Shown piece by piece: positions 1 through 5,789 of a stretch of 7,622 nt of DNA (position 1 is its first letter; each line of letters starts with the position of its first letter). The notes under the pieces are model-generated. The model searched no databases and had not been told where the DNA came from. It saw only the letters and a program-made list of their open reading frames with translations. This stretch comes from UBA8190 sp003453695 (GTDB taxonomy: Bacteria; Actinomycetota; Acidimicrobiia; Acidimicrobiales; UBA8190). The DNA is taken from assembly GCA_036796975.1 (NCBI GenBank), contig DAIRBY010000071.1, positions 1 to 7,622 of the forward strand, in the 5' to 3' direction. A program made the position numbers and the translations under genes.

Positions 1-2
1 GC

Positions 3-179
3 CTGAGCCCCGACCAGGCCGAAGTGCTGGTGCTCCGGGTGGTGGCGGGGATGACCGTGGAGGAGGTGGCCACGGCGGTGGGCAAGCGGCCGGGGACGGT
101 CCGGGTCCTCCAGCACCGGGCCCTGCGCAACCTGGTCCACCAGGGGGCCTGGGCGGACATCCTGGTCCCGGAGGTGTAA
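3..179 (+). CDS. RNA polymerase sigma factor, ECF/sigma-70 type, C-terminal fragment (5' end outside window)
   Basis: This is the last 58 residues and TAA stop of a gene that begins before the window. It reads LSPDQAEVLVLRVVAGMTVE, then EVATAVGKRPGTVRVLQHRA and a short tail ending in VPEV. This is the sigma region 4.2 helix-turn-helix that binds the -35 element: an LSPxQxEVLxLR first helix, a V(A)EEVA-type middle, and a GTVRVLxHRAL recognition helix. Sigma-70 family factors direct RNA polymerase to selected promoters. Regions 2 and the promoter are not visible, so the subgroup cannot be assigned. The next gene starts 4 nt after the stop, and its Shine-Dalgarno sequence lies inside the last codons here, so the two are almost certainly co-transcribed and coupled, as in sigma/anti-sigma pairs. 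A LuxR-type HTH is the alternative, but the RVLQHRALRNL ending fits sigma region 4 better. Confidence 0.85.
   Translation: MSPDQAEVLVLRVVAGMTVEEVATAVGKRPGTVRVLQHRALRNLVHQGAWADILVPEV
170..175 (+). promoter_or_regulatory. Ribosome binding site GGAGGT for the membrane protein gene at 184
   Basis: A perfect GGAGGT lies 8 nt before the ATG at 184 and within the last codons of the sigma factor gene. It supports this start and suggests translational coupling of the pair. Confidence 0.75.
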
Positions 180-183
180 CGAA

Positions 184-1023
184 ATGGGGCCCTGGGACGA
201 TCTACACGGTGAGATGCCCAGGTACCCCTTGGACGACGGCACGGTGGAGGCCCTGTTGGGCGGCGCCGTGTCCCCCGACGACGCCCCACCCGAGCTGCGC
301 CACGTCGCCGCTCTGGTGGAGGTGTGCAGACGGGGAGCCGAGGGGGACGAACTCCGGGGAGCCGAGCAGTCCGTGGCGGGATTCGCCGCTGCGGCCGTGC
401 ACGTCACCGGCTGCCCCGACGACCTCCGAAGGAGATCCATGCTGAAGAAGCTGACGTCGGCGAGGGTGCTCGCCATCGCCGCCCCGGTGGCACTGCTCGG
501 CGCCGGGACGGCCGCCGCTGCTGCCGACGCCCTTCCTGCTCCGGCCCAAGCCGCCGCCTCCTCGGCGCTGGCGCATCTGGACGTGTCGGTGCCCAACCCG
601 AACGACCAGGGCCCCGGGCACGGGGTGCCGACGAACACGTCCAAGGGCAAGGGGCCCGACGCCTCCTCCACGGGCCACGCCACCTTCGGCCTGTGCACCG
701 CCTTCACCGCCGGCGGGTTGAGCGACCACAGCGTCGCTTACCGGAACCTGTACAACGCCGCCCCGAGGCACGACATCGCCTCGTACTGCTCGACCGTGAT
801 CGGCGCTCACCAGTCGGCCGTCAACGGGGGCGCCAACGACAACGGCACGGGAACCGGCCCCACGGGCGGGAACAACAACCAGCCGAGCGGGACCGAGGGA
901 AGCGGAAGCACCGGGCCGGACACCAACACCGGCGGGGCACCGTTCACGACGCCTCCGGTCAACCCGCCCAAGGGCAAGCCGTCGACCACACCGCCGTCGG
1001 GCGTGCCGCCGTCGCACCCGTAG
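184..1023 (+). CDS. Putative membrane-anchored anti-sigma-like protein, single transmembrane segment with low-complexity extracytoplasmic tail
   Basis: The 279-residue protein has three parts. Residues 1-85 are a cytoplasmic, acidic/helical stretch (LDDGTVEALLGGAVSPDDAP, then an ELRHVAALVEVCRR helix). Residues about 92-115 are an Ala/Leu-rich hydrophobic segment. Residues 116-279 form an outside region holding two cysteines (C171 in FGLCTAF, C202 in SYCSTV) that could form a disulfide. From about residue 213 this region becomes a Gly/Asn/Thr tail and then a Pro/Lys/Ser/Thr-rich end. The gene sits 4 nt behind a sigma factor gene, the usual place of a membrane anti-sigma factor that holds sigma at the membrane. 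The zinc anti-sigma motif HxxxCxxC is absent, so the role rests on context and architecture. The start is ATG 184 with GGAGGT at 170-175. A second in-frame start exists at 439. The stop is TAG. Confidence 0.72.
   Translation: MGPWDDLHGEMPRYPLDDGTVEALLGGAVSPDDAPPELRHVAALVEVCRRGAEGDELRGAEQSVAGFAAAAVHVTGCPDDLRRRSMLKKLTSARVLAIAAPVALLGAGTAAAAADALPAPAQAAASSALAHLDVSVPNPNDQGPGHGVPTNTSKGKGPDASSTGHATFGLCTAFTAGGLSDHSVAYRNLYNAAPRHDIASYCSTVIGAHQSAVNGGANDNGTGTGPTGGNNNQPSGTEGSGSTGPDTNTGGAPFTTPPVNPPKGKPSTTPPSGVPPSHP
429..441 (+). promoter_or_regulatory. Internal Shine-Dalgarno (AAGGAGAT) and in-frame alternative ATG inside the anti-sigma-like gene
   Basis: AAGGAGAT at 429-436 precedes an in-frame ATG at 439 by only a few bases. 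In the main reading the bases give the tandem codons AGG AGA, Arg codons that are uncommon in this GC-rich, CGN-preferring sequence. Starting here gives MLKKLTSARVLAIAAPVALL, which looks like a signal peptide: positively charged start, hydrophobic core, Ala-rich cleavage region. It could yield a secreted 194-residue form lacking the cytoplasmic domain, or it could be chance. Confidence 0.35.
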
Positions 1024-1069
1024 AGCGCCGGACAGCTTCTTCCAGCCGACGCCGGGAAGGCCGCGTGGA

Positions 1070-1086
1070 GGGCTGAGCCCTAGGAT
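1070..1086 (+). promoter_or_regulatory. Possible promoter -10 (TAGGAT) with adjacent short dyad, giving a leaderless or near-leaderless start at 1096
   Basis: The 72-nt gap between the anti-sigma-like gene and the oxidoreductase holds TAGGAT at 1081-1086, matching the actinobacterial TANNNT -10 pattern. A start of transcription 7-10 nt downstream would fall at or next to GTG 1096, and no good Shine-Dalgarno precedes that GTG. The 11-nt dyad GGGCTGAGCCC (1070-1080) abuts it and could be an operator. No convincing -35 is visible. The motif is short and could be chance. Confidence 0.25.
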
Positions 1087-1095
1087 CACCCGTCC

Positions 1096-2526
1096 GTGCC
1101 GCCTCCCGACGTGACCGTGGTGGGGTCGGGCCCGAACGGGCTCGCCGCCGCCATCACCCTGGCACGCGCCGGGCTGAGCGTGGAGGTCCTCGAAGGCGCT
1201 CGAACCCCGGGAGGCGGCTGCCGGTCCGAGGAACGGACCCTGCCCGGGTTCCTCCACGACGTGTGCTCGGCGGTCCATCCCTTGCTCGCCGTGTCGCCGT
1301 TCTTCGCCACCGTCGACCTGAAGGCCTCGGGCGTGGATCTCCGCCAGCCCGACGTCACCTTCGCCCACCCCCTGCCGGGTGGACGAGCCGCCGCCGTCAC
1401 CGGATCGGTCGAGGAGACGGCCGCCTCGCTGGGCGTCGACGGGGCGGCGTACCGGCGCATGATCGGTCCGGTCGTGGGCGACGTGCAGCTGATCCTCGAC
1501 ACGGTGCTCGGACCACTGCGCCGCCTCCCGCCGCACCCCGTGGCGCTGGCGCGCTTCGGCCTGCTCGGCCTGCTCCCGGCGCTCGCTCTGGCGGCCCGAA
1601 TGCGGGGGGACGAGGCCAAGGCGCTGCTGGCGGGAGCCGCTGCCCACTCGATGCGGCCGCTGTCCGCCCCGTTGACGGGATCCTTCGCCCTCCTCTTCAC
1701 CGCCGTCGGGCACGCCGCGGGGTGGCCGCTCCCGGTCGGCGGGAGCGGCCGCATCGTGGAGGCGCTGGTGTCCGAGCTCGAGGCGGCGGGCGGACGGGTG
1801 GTGACGGGACGCTGGGTGACCGACCTCGGCGAGCTCCCGCCGGCCCGGGCGACGTTGCTCGACGTGTCGCCCGATCAGCTCCTCTCACTCGGCGGCGACC
1901 GGCTGCCGGGCCGGTACCGGCGCGCCCTCGAGCGGTTCCGTTACGGCCCCGGTGTCTGCAAGGTCGACTGGGCGCTCGACGGCCCCGTGCCGTGGGAGTC
2001 CTAGACGTGCCGGGCGGCCGGGACCATCCATCTCGGAGGCACCGTCGACGAGATCGCCCGAAGCGAGCGGGACGTCAACGCCGGCAGGCATCCCGAGGCG
2101 CCCTTCTGCATCCTGGCCCAGCCCGGTGTCGTCGACCCGAGCCGGGCACCGGCCGGGAAGCACACGCTGTGGGGCTACTGCCATGTCCCCGCCGGTTCCA
2201 CCGTGGACATGACGGCGCCCGTCGAAGACCAGATCGAGCGCTTCGCCCCCGGCTTCAAAGACCGCGTCCTCACCCGCGTGACCACGACCGCCGCCGAGCT
2301 CCAGCGCTACAACCCGAATTACGTGGGCGGGGACATCAACGGAGGCGCCGCCACGTTGCGCCAGACGTTGTTCCGCCCGACCCCCGGCTGGAACCCGTAT
2401 CGGACCCCCATGCGCGGGCTGTACCTGTGCTCGGCATCCACTCCGCCCGGTGGCGGGGTCCACGGCATGTGCGGGCAGTGGGCGGCACGCACGGTCCTCC
2501 GTGACCTCGGGGTGACTCCCGGCTGA
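1096..2526 (+). pseudogene. FAD-dependent oxidoreductase, phytoene desaturase / carotenoid isomerase-like family, interrupted by one in-frame TAG
   Basis: A single frame of 476 codons plus stop, normal length for this family, contains one TAG at codon 303 (2002-2004). The first piece (302 residues) starts at GTG 1096 and immediately gives the dinucleotide-binding fold: VTVVGSGPNGLAAAITLARA, with GSGPNG at 10-15 and the ribose-binding E33 in VEVLEG. A GWPLPVGGSGRIVEAL stretch near 210-225, typical of the family, follows. After the TAG the same frame continues without any shift (TCRAAGTIHLGGTVDEIARS) to the C-terminal FAD motif GGGVHGMCGQWAARTVLRDL and a TGA at 2524-2526. Relatives oxidise or isomerise polyenes and other lipophilic substrates; the substrate here cannot be told. 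As written, translation yields a 302-residue protein lacking the C-terminal FAD and substrate region, very likely inactive. The downstream part has only weak internal starts (GTG 2203, ATG 2209). No other damage is visible, so the lesion is recent, a sequence error, or read through. Confidence 0.75.
2002..2004 (+). other. In-frame amber codon within the oxidoreductase reading frame
   Basis: The codons read CCG TGG GAG TCC TAG ACG TGC CGG, that is PWES-stop-TCR. The protein context before and after is continuous with the family pattern (a PW then several residues then C-R/A-x-AGT-hHLGG). One base change would restore a sense codon (for example CAG, GAG, AAG, TCG or TGG). Confidence 0.85.
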
Positions 2527-2606
2527 CGGCTGACTCCCGCACCGGCAACGGGGGCTGGAGATGGTGTCCCGACGGCGTCCGGGGTGCCTGCCCCCCACCG
2601 GGACAC
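2527..2606 (+). terminator. Possible hairpin region after the oxidoreductase: 8-bp inverted repeat GTGTCCCG / CGGGACAC
   Basis: The gap after the oxidoreductase stop holds a tandem GGCTGAC heptamer (2521-2527 and 2528-2534, the first overlapping the stop) and a perfect 8-bp inverted repeat at 2564-2571 and 2599-2606. The 27-nt loop contains smaller competing GC stems (GGGG 2581-2584 with CCCC 2591-2594). The downstream side is moderately T-containing (TTGTCTTC) but has no clear U-run. It may be a weak intrinsic terminator or a regulatory structure; the large loop makes this uncertain. Confidence 0.25.
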
Positions 2607-2617
2607 TTGTCTTCACC

Positions 2618-2647
2618 CTTCCTGCCAGGAAGTCGGGCCGGTACCGT
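2618..2647 (+). promoter_or_regulatory. Probable promoter of the signalling operon: TACCGT -10 with a 15-nt dyad over the -35 region
   Basis: TACCGT at 2642-2647 fits the TANNNT actinobacterial -10. Transcription from it would start near 2653-2656 and leave a leader of roughly 27-30 nt before ATG 2683. The bases 17 nt upstream (TTCCTG, 2619-2624) are a poor -35, but they lie inside the perfect dyad CTTCCT-GCC-AGGAAG (2618-2632). A dyad covering a weak -35 is what an activator or repressor site looks like. The regulator is unknown. This is the only intergenic space before four tightly packed genes, so it probably drives all of them. Confidence 0.4.
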
Positions 2648-2669
2648 GGAGAAACAGCAGGCGACACGT

Positions 2670-2677
2670 GGAGGGAG
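2670..2677 (+). promoter_or_regulatory. Ribosome binding site GGAGGGAG deciding the start at 2683
   Basis: GGAGGGAG lies 5 nt upstream of ATG 2683. An in-frame start exists further upstream at 2584, but it would put the probable promoter inside the coding region and gives a low-quality N-terminus (MPAPHRDTCLHPSCQ), so 2683 is preferred. Confidence 0.7.
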
Positions 2678-2682
2678 CTGCC

Positions 2683-3681
2683 ATGCGCATCGAGTCTGCT
2701 GTGACGTCGATCTCCTGGATCCCGTCCGAAGCCATCAAAGGACTGGCCATGAAGCTGCCCTTCGACAAGGGCGTGGCCCACTACGACGAGCCGCCCCCCG
2801 ACGTGGTGGAGGACCTCGACGAGCTGCGCCGGGCCGACCGCTTCCGGTTCGCCAACGAGCTGCGGGGGTGGGTCGAGCTCGAAGGCGGACGAATCGTCGG
2901 CTACGGCCAGTCCGGCGGCGGCCACATCGGGTCCACCACCTTGAAGCTCGGTGGCCGCCAGGCCACCTTCGCCGCGGTGGCCCTGCCCGACCTGCGGCCG
3001 GACCCCGTCGTCACCGGCACCGAGGTCACCTTCGTCCAGACCTGTGGCGGGCGCACGGGCGTCCCGGCTCCCCGCCGGGTTCGCCGGGCGCCGTTCCTCC
3101 AGTTCTCCGCCCCGCTCGCCTGGACGACGCTGTCGCTCACCATCGCCGCCGACGGCTCGAGCCGCCACGAGCTCACCGGCGCCAGCCCCTTCCCCCGCCA
3201 CTGGGTGTACGACGCCCAGGGCAAGCTCTCGGCCAAGAGCGGCCTCATCGACTTCTCCACGTGGTTCCGCCGGGCCTTCGGCAAGCACAGCCCCTGGGGC
3301 GACCAGGACTCGCCGGCCCTGGCCACCGAGGTCGAGACGGCGCTCGAGCGCCAGCTGTCGCTCCAGCTCATGCACGGCAGCGCCAAGCCCCAGGTGCGCA
3401 AGGTGAAGGCCGGCACCGTCCTCACCGAACAGGGCGCGCCGGGAGACGAGCTCTTCCTCGTGCTCGACGGTGTGGTGCGCATCGAGGTGGACGGCGAGCG
3501 CATCGCCGAGTACGGCCCCGGCTCGCTGCACGGCGAGCGTGCCGTCCTCGAAGGAGGCAGGCGCACGTCGACGCTGTCCGCCGTCACCGCCTGCACGCTG
3601 GCCGTCGCCGCCGCCGACCAGGTCGACCGGGCTGCCCTCGTCGAGCTGAGCGCCGGACACCGCCGGGAGGAGCGCCGCTAA
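2683..3681 (+). CDS. Cyclic-nucleotide-binding domain protein with an unrecognised N-terminal domain
   Basis: The protein has 332 residues. Residues about 237-325 form a CRP/PKA-type cNMP-binding domain: VRKVKAGTVLTEQGAPGDEL, FLVLDGVVRIEVDGERIAEY, then the phosphate-binding cassette LHGERAVLEGGRRTSTLSA. G284, E285 (ribose contact) and R293/R294 followed by T295 sit where cAMP-binding members have GE...R(S/T), so ligand binding is plausible. No DNA-binding HTH follows, so this is not a CRP-type transcription factor. Residues 1-235 match no family I recognise. They are soluble-looking, with repeated beta-like stretches (RGWVELEGGRIVGYGQSGGG; LAWTTLSLTIAADGSSRHEL) and no signal peptide or membrane segment. 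The stop codon directly abuts the GTG start of the next gene, which encodes a nucleotide cyclase, so this protein is the obvious candidate receptor for that cyclase's product. The start is set by GGAGGGAG at 2670-2677. Confidence 0.85.
   Translation: MRIESAVTSISWIPSEAIKGLAMKLPFDKGVAHYDEPPPDVVEDLDELRRADRFRFANELRGWVELEGGRIVGYGQSGGGHIGSTTLKLGGRQATFAAVALPDLRPDPVVTGTEVTFVQTCGGRTGVPAPRRVRRAPFLQFSAPLAWTTLSLTIAADGSSRHELTGASPFPRHWVYDAQGKLSAKSGLIDFSTWFRRAFGKHSPWGDQDSPALATEVETALERQLSLQLMHGSAKPQVRKVKAGTVLTEQGAPGDELFLVLDGVVRIEVDGERIAEYGPGSLHGERAVLEGGRRTSTLSAVTACTLAVAAADQVDRAALVELSAGHRREERR
3665..3672 (+). promoter_or_regulatory. Ribosome binding site GGGAGGAG for the GTG start at 3682
   Basis: GGGAGGAG lies inside the end of the cNMP-binding gene, 9 nt before GTG 3682. 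It supports this start, with zero spacing between the two genes and likely translational coupling. Confidence 0.65.
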
Positions 3682-5058
3682 GTGCCGGCCGTCGACGCCG
3701 CGAGCACCGCTCAGCAGACCGACAGCCGCCAGGGGACCATCAGCGTCTTCCTGGCCGACGACAACCTGATCGTGCGCGCCGGTGTGCAGGCGCTCCTGGG
3801 CATCGAACCGGACTTCGAGGTGGTGGGGACGGCGGCGGACTACACGGAGCTGGTGGCGGGCGCCGGTGAGTTGGCGCCGCAGGTGGTGGTGACCGACATC
3901 CGCATGCCGCCGTCGTTCCAGCGCGAGGGCATCGACGCCGCCCACGAGATCCGCAAGCGCCATCCCGGCACCGGGGTGGTGGTGCTGTCGCAGTTCGACG
4001 ATCCCGAGTACGCCATCTCGCTGCTCGAGGAGGGGGCGGCGGGGTACGCCTACCTCTTGAAGGACCGGGTGGCCGAGGGCGACCAGCTGGCCAGGGCGGT
4101 GCGGACCGTGGCTTCGGGCGGGTCGGTCCTCGACCCCTCCATCGTCGAGGCCATGGTGCACCCCGTCACCGATGCCGGCGGGCTCACCACGGCCGAGGAG
4201 GAGCTGTTGCGGCTGGTGGCCGAGGGCCGGCCCATCAAGTCGATCGCCGCTGCGCTTCGGACCACGCCGGCTGCCACCGCCGACCAAGTGGAGAAGCTCT
4301 TCCTGCACCTCGCCCAGGACGCCAGCACCGGGAGCCAGGGGTCGTTGCGCCGGCTGCGCATGCTGCACGAGGCCATCGTCGACCGAGAGGAACAGGGCGA
4401 GACGCTGAGCAGGCTGCTGCCCGGTGGCGTGGCCGACATGCTGCGGGACCAGGGGCAGGCGCCGGGCGAGACCACGCAGCTGGTGGTCACCGTGGTCATG
4501 TCCGACATCCGTGGCTACTCGACGATCGCCGAACGGGCCGATCCCAGTGCCCTGGCCCGGCAGCTGAACATCCACCGGCGCGAGATGAACCGCGCCATCC
4601 TGCAGTCCAAGGGCACGGTCATGCAGTTCGTGGGCGACGCCGTGATGGCCGTGTTCGGCGCCCCGGTGCCGCTCGAAGACCACGCCCAGCACGCCCTCGA
4701 AGCGGCCCTCGCCATGCACGACGCCCAGGAGCGGGTCAACGAGGACTGGCGCGCCCAAGGCATGGCCGAGTTCGGGCTCGGCATCGGCGTCACGAGCGGC
4801 CCCGTGGCCGCCGCCCTGCTCGGTTCGGAGGAGCGCCTCGAGTACACGATCGTGGGCGACACCGTGAACCTGGCCCAACGCCTGCAGCAGTTCGCCGAGC
4901 CCGGGGAGACGGTGTTGCTCGACGGGACCTTCCGGTCCCTGCATCACCCCCCGCCGGCCGTGCAATTGGAACCCACCGTGGTCAAAGGGAGAGAGGCGCC
5001 GGTCGTGGCCTGGAGGGTGGCGGCGGGGACCCGGCTCGAACGGAGGGAGTCAGCGTGA
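3682..5058 (+). CDS. Response regulator with degenerate LuxR-type HTH and class III adenylate/guanylate cyclase output domain
   Basis: The protein has 458 residues. Residues 19-140 are a NarL-type receiver: acidic pair D26/D27, phosphoacceptor D72 in VVVTDIRMPP, S103 in VVVLSQF and K127 in YLLKDR. Residues 168-211 align without gaps to a LuxR HTH (LTTAEEELLRLVAEGRPIKS, then a recognition-helix region) but lack the usual TV and H residues, so DNA binding is doubtful. Residues 220-260 are a helical linker (RRLRMLHEAIVDREEQGETL). Residues 265-448 are a class III cyclase domain: metal aspartates D275 (MSDIRGYS) and D319 (FVGDAVMAVFGAP), transition-state residues N396 and R400 (TVNLAQRL), and base-selecting positions Q315 (usually Lys) and T389 (as in class IIIb). 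It should make cAMP, or possibly cGMP, from ATP/GTP as a dimer when the receiver is phosphorylated, most likely by the kinase two genes on. GTG 3682 follows the previous stop with no gap, and the end overlaps the next gene by GTGA. Confidence 0.9.
   Translation: MPAVDAASTAQQTDSRQGTISVFLADDNLIVRAGVQALLGIEPDFEVVGTAADYTELVAGAGELAPQVVVTDIRMPPSFQREGIDAAHEIRKRHPGTGVVVLSQFDDPEYAISLLEEGAAGYAYLLKDRVAEGDQLARAVRTVASGGSVLDPSIVEAMVHPVTDAGGLTTAEEELLRLVAEGRPIKSIAAALRTTPAATADQVEKLFLHLAQDASTGSQGSLRRLRMLHEAIVDREEQGETLSRLLPGGVADMLRDQGQAPGETTQLVVTVVMSDIRGYSTIAERADPSALARQLNIHRREMNRAILQSKGTVMQFVGDAVMAVFGAPVPLEDHAQHALEAALAMHDAQERVNEDWRAQGMAEFGLGIGVTSGPVAAALLGSEERLEYTIVGDTVNLAQRLQQFAEPGETVLLDGTFRSLHHPPPAVQLEPTVVKGREAPVVAWRVAAGTRLERRESA
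5042..5049 (+). promoter_or_regulatory. Ribosome binding site GGAGGGAG deciding the GTG start at 5055
   Basis: GGAGGGAG is 5 nt before GTG 5055, the same motif and spacing as for the first gene of the operon. This favours GTG 5055 over the ATG at 5067. Confidence 0.65.
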
Positions 5059-5789
5059 CCAACGTCATGTCGGCACGAGGAGTTCGCAAGACCTACGACG
5101 CCGACGCGGCACCGGTGCGCGCCCTGCGCGGCGTGGACCTGACCATGGACGAGAGCGAGTTCATGGCGGTCATGGGGCCGTCCGGGTGCGGCAAGTCGAC
5201 CCTGCTCAACCTCATCGCCGGCCTCGACACCCCCTCCGACGGGGAGATCGTGGTCGCCGGCGAGTCGCTGCAGGACAAGAGCGAGGACGAGCTCGCCCAC
5301 ATGCGACGCCGTCACATCGGCATCGTCTTCCAGTTCTTCAACCTTCTCGAGGGCATGAGCGTGCTCGAGAACGTGACGCTTCCCGCCGTGATCGCCGGAG
5401 CCAAGCGCCGCCAAGCGGAGAGCCGGGCGCGCGACCTGCTCGACCTCCTCGGGCTCGGCGACAAGCAGCGCAGCGCCCCCGGCGTCCTGTCCGGAGGCCA
5501 GCGTCAGCGCCTGGCCATCGCCCGGGCCCTGGCCAACGAGCCCACCCTGCTCCTCGCCGACGAGCCCACCGGTGCCCTCGACAGCGAAGGAGGCCTCGAG
5601 GTGCTCGAGCTGTTCCGCCGGCTGCACGCCGGCGGTCAGGCCATCATGCTCGTGACCCACGACGAGACGGTCGCCGCCGCCGCCACCCGCCTCGTCCGCA
5701 TGCGCGACGGGCGGATCGAGGACGACGGGAGAGGAGGCGTCACCGCCGGGGCGGCGGCTTCGTCCGAGTCACCCGTCACCACGGGATGA
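5055..5789 (+). CDS. ABC transporter ATP-binding protein, LolD/MacB-like subfamily
   Basis: The 244-residue protein is a complete ATPase subunit. It has Walker A GPSGCGKST (41-49), Q-loop Q93 in VFQFFNLLEGMSVLENV, signature LSGGQRQRLAIARAL (145-159), Walker B LLLADEPTGALD (165-176, with catalytic E170) and H-loop H202 in LVTHD. The FQFFNLL Q-loop, the PTGALD D-loop region and the length are typical of LolD/MacB/FtsE-type ATPases that pair with FtsX-like permeases. These use ATP hydrolysis for lipoprotein or peptide export, or for mechanical signalling across the membrane. A 15-20 residue Ala/Ser tail follows the fold. The gene overlaps the cyclase gene by 4 nt (GTGA) and the kinase gene by 4 nt (ATGA), so its product is made together with the signalling proteins. 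No permease gene is visible in the window; it may lie downstream of the kinase. The substrate is unknown. Confidence 0.92.
   Translation: MTNVMSARGVRKTYDADAAPVRALRGVDLTMDESEFMAVMGPSGCGKSTLLNLIAGLDTPSDGEIVVAGESLQDKSEDELAHMRRRHIGIVFQFFNLLEGMSVLENVTLPAVIAGAKRRQAESRARDLLDLLGLGDKQRSAPGVLSGGQRQRLAIARALANEPTLLLADEPTGALDSEGGLEVLELFRRLHAGGQAIMLVTHDETVAAAATRLVRMRDGRIEDDGRGGVTAGAAASSESPVTTG

Noticed and set aside
810..1020. Gly/Asn/Pro-rich end of the anti-sigma-like gene as a DNA repeat or CRISPR-like array
   Set aside because: The bias is at the protein level; no regular repeated DNA unit or spacer pattern is present.
202..1713. A 503-codon minus-strand open frame
   Set aside because: It spans the anti-sigma-like gene, the gap and the start of the oxidoreductase, with Arg/Gly-rich composition and no domain.
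1263..2504. A 413-codon + strand open frame overlapping the oxidoreductase, which could suggest a frameshifted gene around the TAG
   Set aside because: The translation is Arg/Pro-rich with no family match, whereas the original frame stays family-like on both sides of the TAG. The lesion is a nonsense codon and not a frameshift.
2203..2526. The downstream part of the oxidoreductase as an independent small gene
   Set aside because: It contains only the C-terminal FAD motif of a larger fold and has no proper ribosome binding site; it is the remainder of the interrupted gene.
2584..2682. Upstream in-frame start extending the cNMP protein by 33 residues
   Set aside because: It has no Shine-Dalgarno and a poor N-terminal sequence, and would place the promoter-like elements inside the gene; ATG 2683 has GGAGGGAG at correct spacing.
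2607..3869. A 420-codon + strand open frame in another phase
   Set aside because: Its Arg/Pro/Gly-rich translation overlaps the cNMP-binding protein and receiver genes in another frame; it is a shadow.
1885..4965. A 1026-codon open frame on the minus strand
   Set aside because: It lies opposite well-supported genes (oxidoreductase, cNMP protein, receiver-cyclase), is rich in His/Arg/Gly/Gln with no recognisable domain, and crosses their boundaries. This is a typical high-GC antisense shadow.
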